Source: Thauera aromatica K172 (lineage in GTDB: Bacteria; Pseudomonadota; Gammaproteobacteria; Burkholderiales; Rhodocyclaceae). Taken from it: a stretch of 64,000 nucleotides of DNA. How positions within the stretch are numbered: position 1 is the first letter of the stretch; each line of letters opens with the position of its first letter. The notes beneath the pieces were generated by a model, which was given only the letters and a program-made list of their open reading frames with translations, ran no database searches and had not been told where the DNA came from. Below, piece by piece: positions 26,575 to 35,301 of the stretch. The position numbers were made by a program, and so were the translations under genes. The stretch spans positions 310,001 to 374,000 of the forward strand of contig NZ_CP028339.1 of NCBI RefSeq assembly GCF_003030465.1. The letters run 5' to 3'.

Positions 26575-27468
26575 CTACCATTCGTTCCAGAGCTTTACCG
26601 CCGCTTCGATGAATTCATCACAGGCTGCCTGCCGCCAACACGTGTGGGAACTATCTCGCAGCAGGTAATACTGCTCGTTGGCGCACACGAGGTCGGTTTT
26701 CGAGGCATCCTGCCGATACCAATTCAAGGCGTTGACCACGCAGTCCTGATAGCTGGTGGTGAGCTTCTCGTTCGGTACGTTGTACAGCAGGCCTTCTATG
26801 TAGTACGAAGGCGCGATACCAGCCTTGATCAAGCCATCTTCGAACATCCGGCTGCGCATGTTCTTGAACACTCGGGCCATAGGTTTTAGCCACTTCGATG
26901 ATGCCTGATGCTTCGCTGTCAGGTTTGCCGAGTGCTGCTTTGGGTAGTTCGCGATTCGCTCGCCGGCAGCGTTGAAGAAGCAGATGCCTTCGACGTACTC
27001 AGAGTCGCTCGCTGACCGGAACTTGAAGTAGCGCCGGAATTGCGTCGCGACAATCACGTCTGACTTGCGCCGTGAACCGTTCGCGTCGATGGCAATCGCC
27101 TTGTCGCCGGCTTTCACGGCCGAGCCATATTGGCGATCAAGCACTGACAGCACGTCCCGCTTGAAGTCGGCATGGGTGTACGTCGCGTCGCTGAATGCCT
27201 GCTTGTAGGCTGACTTTTCGTCATCTGACAGAGATTCGAGATCGCTGTGAAAGCAGTCGTCGAGTCGGATGACGATGTCAACATCGCTCTCGGCGTAGAT
27301 ATTCGTGTCGTTGCCGTACGAGCCTTGAAGGAACACCTTGAAGTTCTTGCTGGCATACGGCGTGGTGCTGGCCTCCAGGACGCTCTTGATCGTGTTGTAG
27401 GTGTTGCTCGATTGGGTGATCGATCCCTGGTGAGACCACGTTTCGAGCTGCGATTCTGAAATTGGCAT
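26575..27468 (-). CDS. CBASS cyclic-oligonucleotide synthase (CD-NTase)
   Basis: This 297-residue nucleotidyltransferase is of the DncV/cGAS-like superfamily. The catalytic signature is Gly49-Ser50 in [10 protein letters not shown], Asp62 and Asp64 in [11 protein letters not shown], and a third acidic residue, Asp137, in [10 protein letters not shown]. In CBASS such enzymes sense infection and make a cyclic di- or trinucleotide that activates an effector. The effector gene is the patatin-like gene 14 bp upstream, with AGGGGAAAGAAG as ribosome binding site. There are no Cap2/Cap3 or HORMA/TRIP13 genes, so this is a two-gene type I system. The clade and nucleotide product cannot be told from sequence alone. 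Its GC content looks lower than that of the neighbouring transfer genes. Confidence 0.88.
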   Translation of the reverse strand: MPISESQLETWSHQGSITQSSNTYNTIKSVLEASTTPYASKNFKVFLQGSYGNDTNIYAESDVDIVIRLDDCFHSDLESLSDDEKSAYKQAFSDATYTHADFKRDVLSVLDRQYGSAVKAGDKAIAIDANGSRRKSDVIVATQFRRYFKFRSASDSEYVEGICFFNAAGERIANYPKQHSANLTAKHQASSKWLKPMARVFKNMRSRMFEDGLIKAGIAPSYYIEGLLYNVPNEKLTTSYQDCVVNALNWYRQDASKTDLVCANEQYYLLRDSSHTCWRQAACDEFIEAAVKLWNEW

Positions 27469-27482
27469 CTTCTTTCCCCTGG

Positions 27483-28430
27483 CTATATCAAATACTCGCG
27501 AAGTTGCTTCTCCCGCGACGCGAACGACTCCCGTCCTCGCTGGAACAAGATGCCCAGCTTCTTGATGTCGTGCTCCAGCAGATCGGTCGCCATTTCAGGC
27601 GTGACGTAGGAGTCGTTGATCCGGATGGTCAGTAAGTCAGGGAACAGAATCTGCCGCAGCTGGTCCATCGACTGCGTGTTGATCTCCAGGGTCTTCTGCA
27701 GCAACTGGACGCTGACGAGATATTTCTTCGCCAGCCACATCAGCAGGCTCGGCTTCGGGTCGGGGTAGATGCCCACGCCGACGCTCACCAGCCGGATGTC
27801 CTTGCGATCACTCCGAAGCGCTTGGACCGCATCGGCGATCGCGTACAGCGTCGGGTTGTTTGCGCAGTACCCGCCGTCGATCAGCTCGATGTCCTCGCCC
27901 ATTGAGGTCCTGACGATCGTTCGCTCGAAGAACGGGTAGGCCGAGCACGATGCCTTGACGGCGTCCGCGATGCTCACGCCAAAGCCCGGGGCGAACGTGC
28001 CGACTTGGCCATGCGCCTGCGCGACGCTGCCCTTGAAGATCATCGGGCGCTCGGTCAGCCACTTGGCCGTGACGATCCCGATGCCGGTCTTGACATCACT
28101 GAACGTTGCATCGCCGAAGACCTCGCTCGCCAGCTTCTTCAAGGCCTGCGACCTGGCCGGAGCGGTCTTCTGCGACATCACGGTAGGCACGTGCTTGCGG
28201 TACAGCTCCAGGATGGAGTCGACGCTGTGACCGAGCGCGATCAGTGACGCGATGATCGCGCCCGTACTGGTGCCGAAAACCAGATCGAACTTCTGGTGCA
28301 GTGGGCACCCGATCATCGCCTCGATTTCCTTGAGTACGCCCAGCGTGTAAAAGCCCTTGGCGCCGCCGCCGTCCAGCGTAAGGACGCGCAGTAAGGCAGA
28401 CGATCCAGATTCTTCTTGCGACTCCATCAT
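27483..28430 (-). CDS. capV: CBASS patatin-like phospholipase effector
   Basis: This 315-residue patatin-fold lipase has the oxyanion loop GGGAKG at residues 21-26, the nucleophile elbow GTSTG with Ser55, and the catalytic Asp185 in DGGYCANNP. In CapV-type effectors, cyclic nucleotide binding turns on phospholipase activity, which degrades the inner membrane and stops phage growth. It is the first gene of the pair with the CD-NTase. I chose the ATG at 28430 because GGGGAGG lies 9 bp before it; an ATG at 28463 is in frame but has no such site. All catalytic residues are present, so it is probably functional. Confidence 0.9.
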   Translation of the reverse strand: MMESQEESGSSALLRVLTLDGGGAKGFYTLGVLKEIEAMIGCPLHQKFDLVFGTSTGAIIASLIALGHSVDSILELYRKHVPTVMSQKTAPARSQALKKLASEVFGDATFSDVKTGIGIVTAKWLTERPMIFKGSVAQAHGQVGTFAPGFGVSIADAVKASCSAYPFFERTIVRTSMGEDIELIDGGYCANNPTLYAIADAVQALRSDRKDIRLVSVGVGIYPDPKPSLLMWLAKKYLVSVQLLQKTLEINTQSMDQLRQILFPDLLTIRINDSYVTPEMATDLLEHDIKKLGILFQRGRESFASREKQLREYLI

Positions 28431-28588
28431 CTTCACTGTCCTCCCCGCCGCTGAAGAACGCACGCACCGCCGACGACCATCAGCTCAACCCTGAGCATGA
28501 AGCCGTGCCGCTCCAGTGTCCCCGGTTTCATGTGTAGCTCGGCCAAATTCTGCATGGTGTCCGCACGGTCCTCTCGTCACTGCGGCGC

Positions 28589-28603
28589 TTGTGATTATCA
28601 CAA
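28589..28603. promoter_or_regulatory. Perfect 7-1-7 palindrome, candidate WYL-regulator operator
   Basis: The sequence TTGTGATTATCACAA is perfectly symmetrical around one base and sits in the 283-bp gap between the divergent capV and WYL-regulator genes. It overlaps the -35 of a rightward promoter (TTGTGA 28589-28594, TATACA 28611-28616, 16-bp spacing). It also overlaps the -10 of a leftward promoter (TTGATT 28624-28619, GATAAT 28599-28594, 19-bp spacing). One bound dimer could therefore silence both directions. It is not a standard CRP site, because the half-sites are three bases apart instead of six. Confidence 0.55.
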
Positions 28604-28713
28604 AGCGACGTATACACAAATCAAAATAGACTCATGGACAGATTCTAGGGAAGACCATATACTTTCCGCAATAACCCGTACAAGCATTCGCTAACCCGAA
28701 CGAGCCAGCCAGG

Positions 28714-29628
28714 ATGTCGAACGAACAGCTTGCAGATCTAACCCAGCCACAACGCGACCGGCTCGCGTTCGTGGAGTTGCGCGTGCGCTTCATCGGGGAG
28801 ATACGCCGCCAGGACTTGGTCACGCGGTTCGGCATCCAGTCCGCCGCCGCATCCAGGGACCTGGCGCTGTACAAGGAGTTGGCACCGGGCAACATCGACT
28901 ACGACCCCAAGGGCAAGTCTTACGTCCTTGGGGCCAACTTCCAGCCCGTCTTCGACTTTCCCCCGGAGCGGGTTCTGTCGTGGCTGACCCAAGGCTTCGG
29001 CGATGGCGAGCCGATGCGGCTCAAGGCGTGGGTGGCCAGCGAGAGCCCGTCACGGCTCACGCACCCAGATCTCGATGTGCTGGCGAGCGTTACCCGAGCA
29101 ATCCACCAGGAATGCCCGCTGGGCATCGAGTACCACTCCATCTCCAGCGGCCGCACTGAGCGGGAGATCGTGCCCTTTGCCTTGATCGACAACGGCCTGC
29201 GCTGGCACGTCCGCGCCTTTGACCGTAAGTCGCAGGAGTTCCGGGATTTCGTCATCACCCGGATTAGGCGCCCCGTCGTGCTCAAGGGCCAGCCAGTGGC
29301 ATCCCATGAAGCGAGCGATCAAGACATTCAGTGGACCCGGATCGTCGAACTGGAGCTGGTGCCACATCCAGACCAGCCCCGGCCAGAGATCACCGAAATG
29401 GACTACAGCATGCAGGGTGGCGTGCTGCGGATGAAGCTGCGTGCCGCCACAGCCGGCTACATCCTTCGCCAATGGAGTGTGGACTGCACGCCCGACCACA
29501 GCCTGCGCGGGCACGAGTATCGGTTGTGGCTGAAGGACCACCTGGCCATCTACGGCGTGCGCAATGCCGTGCTGGCGCCGGGCTACCGCTCTCCTGATCA
29601 ACAACGGCTCGAAGCCGAGGCGGACTGA
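28714..29628 (+). CDS. brxR: WYL-domain transcriptional regulator (BrxR/CapW type)
   Basis: This 304-residue protein has an N-terminal winged helix (about residues 10-70, with RFGIQSAAASRDLALYK). A WYL domain follows (about 120-195, with RWHVRAFDRKSQEFRDFVI), then a WCX-like C-terminal region. BrxR and CapW proteins of this layout are homodimeric repressors of BREX and CBASS operons, respectively. Here one such gene lies between the two systems, divergent from capV and 3 bp ahead of brxF. It may therefore control both. The family is clear; the dual role is inference from position and the shared palindrome. Confidence 0.88.
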   Translation: MSNEQLADLTQPQRDRLAFVELRVRFIGEIRRQDLVTRFGIQSAAASRDLALYKELAPGNIDYDPKGKSYVLGANFQPVFDFPPERVLSWLTQGFGDGEPMRLKAWVASESPSRLTHPDLDVLASVTRAIHQECPLGIEYHSISSGRTEREIVPFALIDNGLRWHVRAFDRKSQEFRDFVITRIRRPVVLKGQPVASHEASDQDIQWTRIVELELVPHPDQPRPEITEMDYSMQGGVLRMKLRAATAGYILRQWSVDCTPDHSLRGHEYRLWLKDHLAIYGVRNAVLAPGYRSPDQQRLEAEAD

Positions 29629-29631
29629 GGG

Positions 29632-30093
29632 ATGAGCATGCTGGCAAAACTCGAACGACTCATCGGCGAAATCGGCGACCTCAACAGCAAGTTGATCCTG
29701 CTGGTCGGACCCAGCCGCAGCGGCAAGACCCAGCTGCTGCGCCAGCTGGGCGACAAGCTCAGCATCGAGCCGCTCAACGTCGGCATGGAGCTGGGGCGTC
29801 GACTGGCGGCCACGCCAAACAACAAGCGCGGTTTCTCGGCGGGCGAACTGCTGCGGGAGATCGCGGACAGGGAACGGACTGAAGATCCGCTGTTGCTCGA
29901 CAACCTCGAGTTGTTGTTCGAGCCCAGCCTGCAGGTCAACCCGCTTGACCTCGTCAGGCGGCTGGCTCATTCCAAACGCGTCGTGGCCGTCTGGCCGGGC
30001 GAGCTGCGCGGCGACCGCTTGGTGTACGCGGACATGAGCCACCCAGAACATCGTGACTACAGCCGCGACGGCGTGGTCGTACTCGAAATTTGA
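29632..30093 (+). CDS. brxF: BREX type 3 P-loop protein BrxF
   Basis: This 153-residue ATP-binding protein has a Walker A motif at residues 26-33 (GPSRSGKT) and a Walker B-like LLLDNLELLF near 85-94. BrxF is the first structural gene of type 3 BREX, followed by brxC, a PglX-type methyltransferase, brxHII, pglZ and brxA. Here it directly follows the regulator, and brxC was originally 23 bp downstream. An IS66 element now separates the two. The brxF frame itself is intact, but a BREX system without the methyltransferase and PglZ is not expected to work. Confidence 0.88.
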   Translation: MSMLAKLERLIGEIGDLNSKLILLVGPSRSGKTQLLRQLGDKLSIEPLNVGMELGRRLAATPNNKRGFSAGELLREIADRERTEDPLLLDNLELLFEPSLQVNPLDLVRRLAHSKRVVAVWPGELRGDRLVYADMSHPEHRDYSRDGVVVLEI

Positions 30094-30109
30094 AGCTACG
30101 GGGAAGAGA

Positions 30110-30117
30110 GAACCATA
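30110..30117 (+). repeat. Target-site duplication of the first IS66 element, left copy
   Basis: The octamer GAACCATA is directly repeated at 32559-32566 on the other side of the element. Eight base pairs is the normal IS66-family duplication, so this is a clean simple insertion. The right copy ends with the A of the brxC start codon. Confidence 0.93.
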
Positions 30118-30144
30118 GTAAGCGTCCGCCGCTCCCACAGTCTC

Positions 30145-31722
30145 TTAGGCTTGCGCAGGCTGTTGTTTTCTGATTGGCAGCAATTCGTCGATGCGGCTAT
30201 TGGGCCAGGCCGGCAGCTTCTCGAGGGTGTCGGAGAGCCAGGTCAGGGGCTCGAAGCCATTGGCGCGCGCGGTGGCGAGCAGCGACTGAATCACCGCGGC
30301 ACGGTTGCCGGCGGCTTCGGAGCCCGCAAACATCCAATTTTTCTTGCCCAGAGCGATCGGGCGGATGGCGTTCTCGACGGGGTTGTTGTCGATCGGCCAG
30401 TCGCCCCGGCTCGCGTAGCGCGCGAGCGCCGGCCAGCGCTTCAAACTGTAGTCGATGGCGCGGGCGAGTGCCGCGCCATCGGCCACGGTCTTGCGGGTCT
30501 GCACCAGCCACAGATACATCGCCTCGAGGCGCGGGCGGGCATACTGCGCGCGCAGTTCGGCGCGCGCCTCGATCGAGAGCTCGCGCGCCTGCTCTTCGAG
30601 CGCATACAGCTCGCCGATGCGCCGCAAAGCCTCGGCCGCCACCGGGCTCTTGCTGGCCTGGTGGAGATCGAAGTACTTGCGACGTGCGTGCGCGAGACAG
30701 GCCAGCTCGCCGATGTCGCCCCCGAGCAACGCCTTGTACCCCGCGTAGTCGTCGACCATGAGCATGCCCTTCCAGCCCTTCAGGAAGGCCTGGGGATATT
30801 GCCCGCCGCGCCCGGGCTGGTAATCGAAGATGATGATGGGCGGGTCGGCCCCGAGCGTGTTGCTGCGGTAGGCCCACAGGTACGCCCGCTTCGTCTTGCC
30901 GCGCCCCGGATCGAGCTGCGCAACGGGGGTTTCATCGGCGTGCAGGACGGTGCCTTCAAGCAAGAGTTCGATCAGGCGATCGCACAGCGGCGCGAGCGCC
31001 ACCCCGATGCGTCCGACCCACTCGGCCAGCGTCGAGCGCGCCAGCGGCACGCCGCTGCGCGCGGCGATGCTCTCGAGCCGGTAGAGGGGCAGATGATCGA
31101 CGAACTTGCTCACCGTCACCCACGCCAGCAGCCGCGCGGCCGCCACCCCGCCGTCGATGATCGCCGCCGGCACCGGGGCGGCCGAGACCGTCTCGCAGCG
31201 CCGGCAGGCGTACTGCGGGCGGATGTGACGATGCACGAAGAACTTGGCCGGGATGATGTCGAGCTGCTCGCAGACGTCCTCGCCGATCTTGACCAGATCC
31301 TGCCCGCAGGTGCCACAGGTGCAGGACTCGGGCTCGTGGCGGTGTTCGACGCGCTCGAGGTGGGCCGGCAGCGGCGGGCGGCCCGCGCGGGCGCGCTTGG
31401 GCGGGGCCGCCGGGGGCGCTTCGGCTTCGGATGCCTGGGCCTCGCGCAGCGCCTCGAGCCGGGCTTCGCAGGCGGCAAGGTCGGCCGCGAGCGTCTCGTC
31501 GAACAGATCCTGCATGTCCGCCGGCAGCGTTTCGCTGCTCGTCCCGAAGCGCAGACGCTTGAGGGTGGCGATCTCGAAGACCAGGGCCTCGATCTTGAGC
31601 TTGCTCGCCTTGAGTTCCGCTTCCAGACGGGCCACATCGGCCGCCTGCGCGACCCACTTCTGAACCTGCTGCGCGAGCTCGGGCGGCAGGTCGAAAGCGG
31701 TCAGTTCGGCGGCGAAATCCAT
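30145..31722 (-). CDS. tnpC: IS66 transposase TnpC
   Basis: This 525-residue DDE transposase has a leucine-zipper-like coiled coil near residues 30-60 and a zinc-finger region with CTCGTCG near 135-140 and CRRC at 173-176. The catalytic domain has Asp263 (LHADETPV), Asp324 or Asp325 (MVDDYAGYK) and Glu450 (NNPVENAIRP). The C-terminal DDE_5-like tail follows. The ATG at 31722 is used because the family alignment begins at MDFAAELTAF. It is full length. Confidence 0.93.
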   Translation of the reverse strand: MDFAAELTAFDLPPELAQQVQKWVAQAADVARLEAELKASKLKIEALVFEIATLKRLRFGTSSETLPADMQDLFDETLAADLAACEARLEALREAQASEAEAPPAAPPKRARAGRPPLPAHLERVEHRHEPESCTCGTCGQDLVKIGEDVCEQLDIIPAKFFVHRHIRPQYACRRCETVSAAPVPAAIIDGGVAAARLLAWVTVSKFVDHLPLYRLESIAARSGVPLARSTLAEWVGRIGVALAPLCDRLIELLLEGTVLHADETPVAQLDPGRGKTKRAYLWAYRSNTLGADPPIIIFDYQPGRGGQYPQAFLKGWKGMLMVDDYAGYKALLGGDIGELACLAHARRKYFDLHQASKSPVAAEALRRIGELYALEEQARELSIEARAELRAQYARPRLEAMYLWLVQTRKTVADGAALARAIDYSLKRWPALARYASRGDWPIDNNPVENAIRPIALGKKNWMFAGSEAAGNRAAVIQSLLATARANGFEPLTWLSDTLEKLPAWPNSRIDELLPIRKQQPAQA

Positions 31723-31818
31723 GCCGGAATTATACCCGATGAACGCGCTACATCCCAGCATCTACAAGGGTTTCAGGCATTTTTACGCAGCGCGTCGTGA
31801 ACCGTGTCGGCGCACCGA

Positions 31819-32157
31819 TCACACCCGCCAGTGCGTCGGCGCGGCGGCACTCAGACGCTGCCATTCGACCCCCGCCACGAGCCACTGCCACTGCTCGGCC
31901 GACAGCGCGAACACCGCCGTGTCGGCGGCGGGCCAGCTGAAGCTGCCCCGATGCAGCCGCCGCTGACTCAGCCACACCCCGGTGCCATCCCACAGCAGTA
32001 CCTTCAGGCGTGTGCCAGCCCGGTTGATGAAAGCGTAGGCACTGCCGTCGCACGGCGCACGGCCCAGGCTGTTCTGCAGTCGTGCCGACAGACCGTGGAT
32101 GCCCAGGCGCATGTCGATCGGCTCGACCGCCAGCCAGATCTGCTCCGGGGAAATCAT
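31819..32157 (-). CDS. tnpB: IS66 accessory protein TnpB
   Basis: This is a 112-residue protein of the IS66 Orf2 family, required with TnpC for transposition. It starts MISPEQIWLAVEPIDMRLGI and contains the usual FINRAGTRLKVLLWDGTGVW segment. Its ATG overlaps the tnpA stop, so the two are coupled. The same frame stays open upstream through tnpA, but that region is the shadow of tnpA. Confidence 0.92.
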   Translation of the reverse strand: MISPEQIWLAVEPIDMRLGIHGLSARLQNSLGRAPCDGSAYAFINRAGTRLKVLLWDGTGVWLSQRRLHRGSFSWPAADTAVFALSAEQWQWLVAGVEWQRLSAAAPTHWRV

Positions 32158-32486
32158 CACGCCGCCCCGTGCGCGAGCACCTCGGCGAGCCAGGACGCCG
32201 GCGGCAGCGCCCCGAACTGCAGACACCACCCCGACGGGCTGCGCAGCGACAGCACCTCCCCCGCTTGCCGTGGCGGCGCAACGCCGACAGGACGGGCCGC
32301 CACCAAGGTCAGGGGCGAATCCGGCTTGCACGCTGACTCGTGGCGCGACTGGCGCACCCAGTACCCCAGTGACTTCTTGCTCACGCCATGCTCGGCGCTG
32401 TAGGCCGCCTGCGTCTGACCACTGCGGCGCCACCGCTCCACGTGCTCGCGCCAGCGCGCGGCACGCTCCGATTGTGTGCTCATCAT
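32157..32486 (-). CDS. tnpA: IS66 accessory protein TnpA
   Basis: This 109-residue protein is of the IS66 Orf1 type, with an N-terminal helix-turn-helix ([20 protein letters not shown] and following residues). It is the first gene of the element, 72 bp inside the terminal repeat, with AGGAGG-like sequence (ACCAGGAGGTC) before its start. Confidence 0.92.
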   Translation of the reverse strand: MMSTQSERAARWREHVERWRRSGQTQAAYSAEHGVSKKSLGYWVRQSRHESACKPDSPLTLVAARPVGVAPPRQAGEVLSLRSPSGWCLQFGALPPASWLAEVLAHGAA

Positions 32487-32558
32487 GACCTCCTGGTGAA
32501 AACCAGGAGTGTCAACAAACCCGGTGTGCAGTCACAGGTGGGAGCGGCGGACGCTTAC

Positions 32559-32566
32559 GAACCATA
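32559..32566 (+). repeat. Target-site duplication of the first IS66 element, right copy
   Basis: This is the second copy of GAACCATA, identical to 30110-30117. Its last base is the first base of the brxC ATG (32566-32568). The original ribosome binding site (GGGGAAGAGAG) stayed on the other side of the element. Confidence 0.93.
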
Positions 32567-34465
32567 TGGCCAAGAACATGAAATACGGAGATCTGATTCA
32601 GTTCGAGCAGATCGAGTCAGTCATTCAACTGCTCGATGCCGGGCGCCCAGACGAGGCCAAAAAGCTCGTCGCGACCTACGTCATCTCCGACGACATGGCC
32701 GAGCGGATCTCCAAGCTCATGGTTCCCCAGCTCAGCTTCGACGAGTCGGTCGATCACAAGGGTGTGCTAATCGTCGGCAACTACGGCACAGGTAAGTCGC
32801 ACTTGATGTCGGTGCTGTCGCTGGTGGCCGAAGACGCTGCTTACGCGCCGATGATCCGCCACCCCAAGGTGGCCGAGGCGGTTGCCCCTATCGCTGGCCG
32901 CTTCAAGGTGCTGCGCATCGAGGTGGGCGGACTGCAAATGCCCCTGCGCCAGATCATCACCCTGCAGCTTGAGCGTTTCCTCGAAAAGTTCGGTGTCGAC
33001 TACACCTTCCCGACCGCCGACAAGGAGCTCAACAACAAAGACTCCTTCGAGGAGATGATGGCCGCTTTCGGCGAGAAATTCCCGGACCAGGGCGTGCTGC
33101 TGGTTGTCGACGAGTTCCTGGAGTACCTGCAGTCCCGCCGCGATCACGAACTGGTGCAGGACCTGGCCATCCTCCGTCAGATCGGTGAAGTCACCAAGCA
33201 CCTGAAGTTCCGCTTCGTGGCTGGTGTGCAGGAAGCCATCTTCGACAGCGTGCGCTTCCAGCACGTCGCCGACAGCATGCGCCGCGTCAACGAGCGCTTC
33301 ACCCAGATCCTGATCGACCGTCAGGACGTCAGCTTCGTCGTCTCTGCGCGCCTGCTCAAGAAGACGGCTGACCAGCAGAACAAGATCCGCGAGTACCTGA
33401 CGCCGTTCGCCAAGTTCTATGGCTCCATGAACGAGCGCATGGACGAGTACGTGCGGCTGTTCCCGGTTCACCCCGACTACCTGAAGACCTTCGAGCAGAT
33501 CCACTTCACCGAGAAGCGAGGCGCGCTCAAGACCATCGAGTCCGCCATGCTGGCCATCCTCGACCAGGAAGTACCCGCCGACAAACCGCTGTTCATCAGC
33601 TACGAGAGCTTCTGGAACACCATCAAGACCAATTCGGTTTTGCGTGCCGACCCTAACATCAAGGAGGTGATGCGCGTCTCCGAGGTACTGGAGTCGCGGG
33701 TCCAGCAAGCCTTCACGCGTCCAGCCTACAAGCCGATGGCGCTGCGCGTCATCAACGCGCTGGCCGTCCATCGCTTGACCACGGGCGGCGACATCCATGT
33801 GCCCATTGGCCCCACGGCTGCCGAGTTGCGCGACGCCTTGTGCCTGTTCCAGCCAGGCGTGGAGGACATGCCGGGCGATCCGGCCGAGAACTTGTTGTCG
33901 ATGGTCCAGACCGTCATGCGGGAAGTGCTGAAGACCGTCAACGGCCAGTTCATCTCCAAGGCGCCGGACACCGAACAGTACTACCTCGACCTCAAGAAGG
34001 ACATCGACTACGACGCGCAGATCGAAAAACGCGCCGAGGCCCTGTCAGACGACGCACTGGACCGCGCCTATTACAGCGCCGTCAAAGCGCTGATGGAGTG
34101 CAGCGACGACCTGCGTTATCCCGGTTTCCAGATCTGGCAGTACCAGCTCGAGTGGCAGGAGCGCCGCGTCGAGCGCATGGGCTACCTGTTCTTTGGCGCG
34201 CCGAATGACCGACCCACGGCCCAGCCCGAGCGCGACTTCTACATCTACTTCATCCAGCCCTTCGACAAACCGAAGTTCAGCGACAACAACCTGGCAGACG
34301 AGGTGTTCTTCCGTCTGAAGTCGCCGGACGAGGACTACAAGCGCTACCTGTCGCAATACGCGGCGGCACTGGATCTGGCATCCACCGCCAGCGGTGGCGC
34401 GAAGGCCATCTACCTGTCCAAGGCGCAGGACTCACTGCGGTCCATGAGCAAGTGGCTGCAGGAAA
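32566..34465 (+). pseudogene. brxC: BREX type 3 BrxC, truncated by IS66
   Basis: The surviving 633 codons encode the front half of a large AAA-type P-loop protein of the BREX BrxC/PglY family (type 3), normally about 1200 residues. Walker A is GNYGTGKS at residues 71-78 and Walker B is LLVVDEF near 178-184. At 34466 the frame enters the second IS66 element and ends at 34626 after about 53 foreign codons. The start codon is preserved, but the first IS66 element has removed its ribosome binding site. With both ends damaged and no other BREX gene downstream, it is very unlikely to support BREX. Confidence 0.9.
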
Positions 34466-34540
34466 GTAAGCGTCCGGCGCGCCCACCTGTGATTGCGGAG
34501 GTGGTTTGCGGACACTCCTGGTTTTTTGCAGGAGGTCGTG

Positions 34541-34867
34541 ATGAGCCATCATTCCGAGCGCGCTGCGCGCTGGCGTGCGCATGTGGAGCAGTGGCGGCGC
34601 AGCGGTCAGACGCAGGCGGCGTATAGCGCCGAGCATGGGTTGAACAAGAAGTCGCTGGGGTACTGGGTGCGCCAGGGACGGGCGGTGGCCGCGCGCAAAT
34701 CGGACGCGTTCCTGACCTTGGTGGCGGCCCGCCCTGTCGGCGTCACCTCGCCGCTGCAGGCGGCGGGGGTCCTGTCGCTGCGTAGCCCGTCTGGCTGGTG
34801 CCTGGAGTTCGCTACGCTGCCGTCGGCGTCGTGGCTGTCCGAAGTGCTCGCGCACCAGGCGCCGTGA
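34541..34867 (+). CDS. tnpA: IS66 accessory protein TnpA (copy 2)
   Basis: This 108-residue IS66 Orf1 protein begins [18 protein letters not shown] and closely resembles the copy 1 protein in its N-terminal helix-turn-helix, with more change in the C-terminal half. GGAGG lies 5 bp before the ATG. Its stop overlaps the tnpB start. Confidence 0.92.
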   Translation: MSHHSERAARWRAHVEQWRRSGQTQAAYSAEHGLNKKSLGYWVRQGRAVAARKSDAFLTLVAARPVGVTSPLQAAGVLSLRSPSGWCLEFATLPSASWLSEVLAHQAP

Positions 34868-35205
34868 TGATCTCGCCCGATCAGATCTGGCTGGCGGTCG
34901 AGCCGATCGACATGCGTCTGGGCATCGACGGCCTGTCGGCACGGTTGCAGAACAGCCTGGGGCGCGCCCCGTGCGACGGCAGTGCCTACGCCTTCATCAA
35001 CCGGGCGCGCACGCGCCTGAAGGTGCTGGTGTGGGACGGCACCGGGGTGTGGTTGAGTCAGCGTCGCCTGCATCGGGGCAGCTTCAGCTGGCCCCGTGCC
35101 GACAACGCGGTGTTTGCGCTGTCGGCCGAGCAATGGCAGTGGCTCGTGGCGGGGGTCGAGTGGCAGCGCCTGAGCGCCGCGGCACCGGCCCACTGGCAGG
35201 TGTGA
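34867..35205 (+). CDS. tnpB: IS66 accessory protein TnpB (copy 2)
   Basis: This 112-residue IS66 Orf2 protein begins [20 protein letters not shown] and is nearly the same as the copy 1 protein. The ATG overlaps the tnpA stop (GTGATGA). It is intact. Confidence 0.92.
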   Translation: MISPDQIWLAVEPIDMRLGIDGLSARLQNSLGRAPCDGSAYAFINRARTRLKVLVWDGTGVWLSQRRLHRGSFSWPRADNAVFALSAEQWQWLVAGVEWQRLSAAAPAHWQV

Positions 35206-35301
35206 TCGGTGCGCCGAAACCATCCACGATCCGCTGCGCAAAAGAGCCTGAAACCCTTGTAGATGCTGGGATGTAGCGCGTTATTCGGGTATAATTCCGG
35301 C

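Larger units (their letters stand above)
30118..32558 (-). mobile_element. IS66-family insertion sequence, copy 1 (intact)
   Basis: This is a 2441-bp element with perfect 21-bp terminal inverted repeats, one end reading GTAAGCGTCCGCCGCTCCCA and a further C. It contains tnpA, tnpB and tnpC in the usual IS66 order on the minus strand. Direct 8-bp repeats flank it. It lies between brxF and brxC and ends one base inside the brxC start codon. All three genes look intact, so it may still be active. It is related to, but not identical with, the second copy at 34466-36894, which has the opposite orientation. Confidence 0.95.

Noticed and set aside
26575-28430. Type II or III CBASS
   Set aside because: No E1/E2-JAB (Cap2/Cap3) or HORMA/TRIP13 genes are adjacent; the RadC-family JAB gene 9 kb away is a separate mobile-element gene.
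28589-28603. CRP-binding site
   Set aside because: The TGTGA and TCACA halves are three bases apart, not six, and the position between two defence promoters fits a local repressor better.
29632-34465. A functional BREX system
   Set aside because: Only brxF and half of brxC are present; the methyltransferase, helicase, PglZ and BrxA genes are absent and two IS66 elements interrupt the rest.
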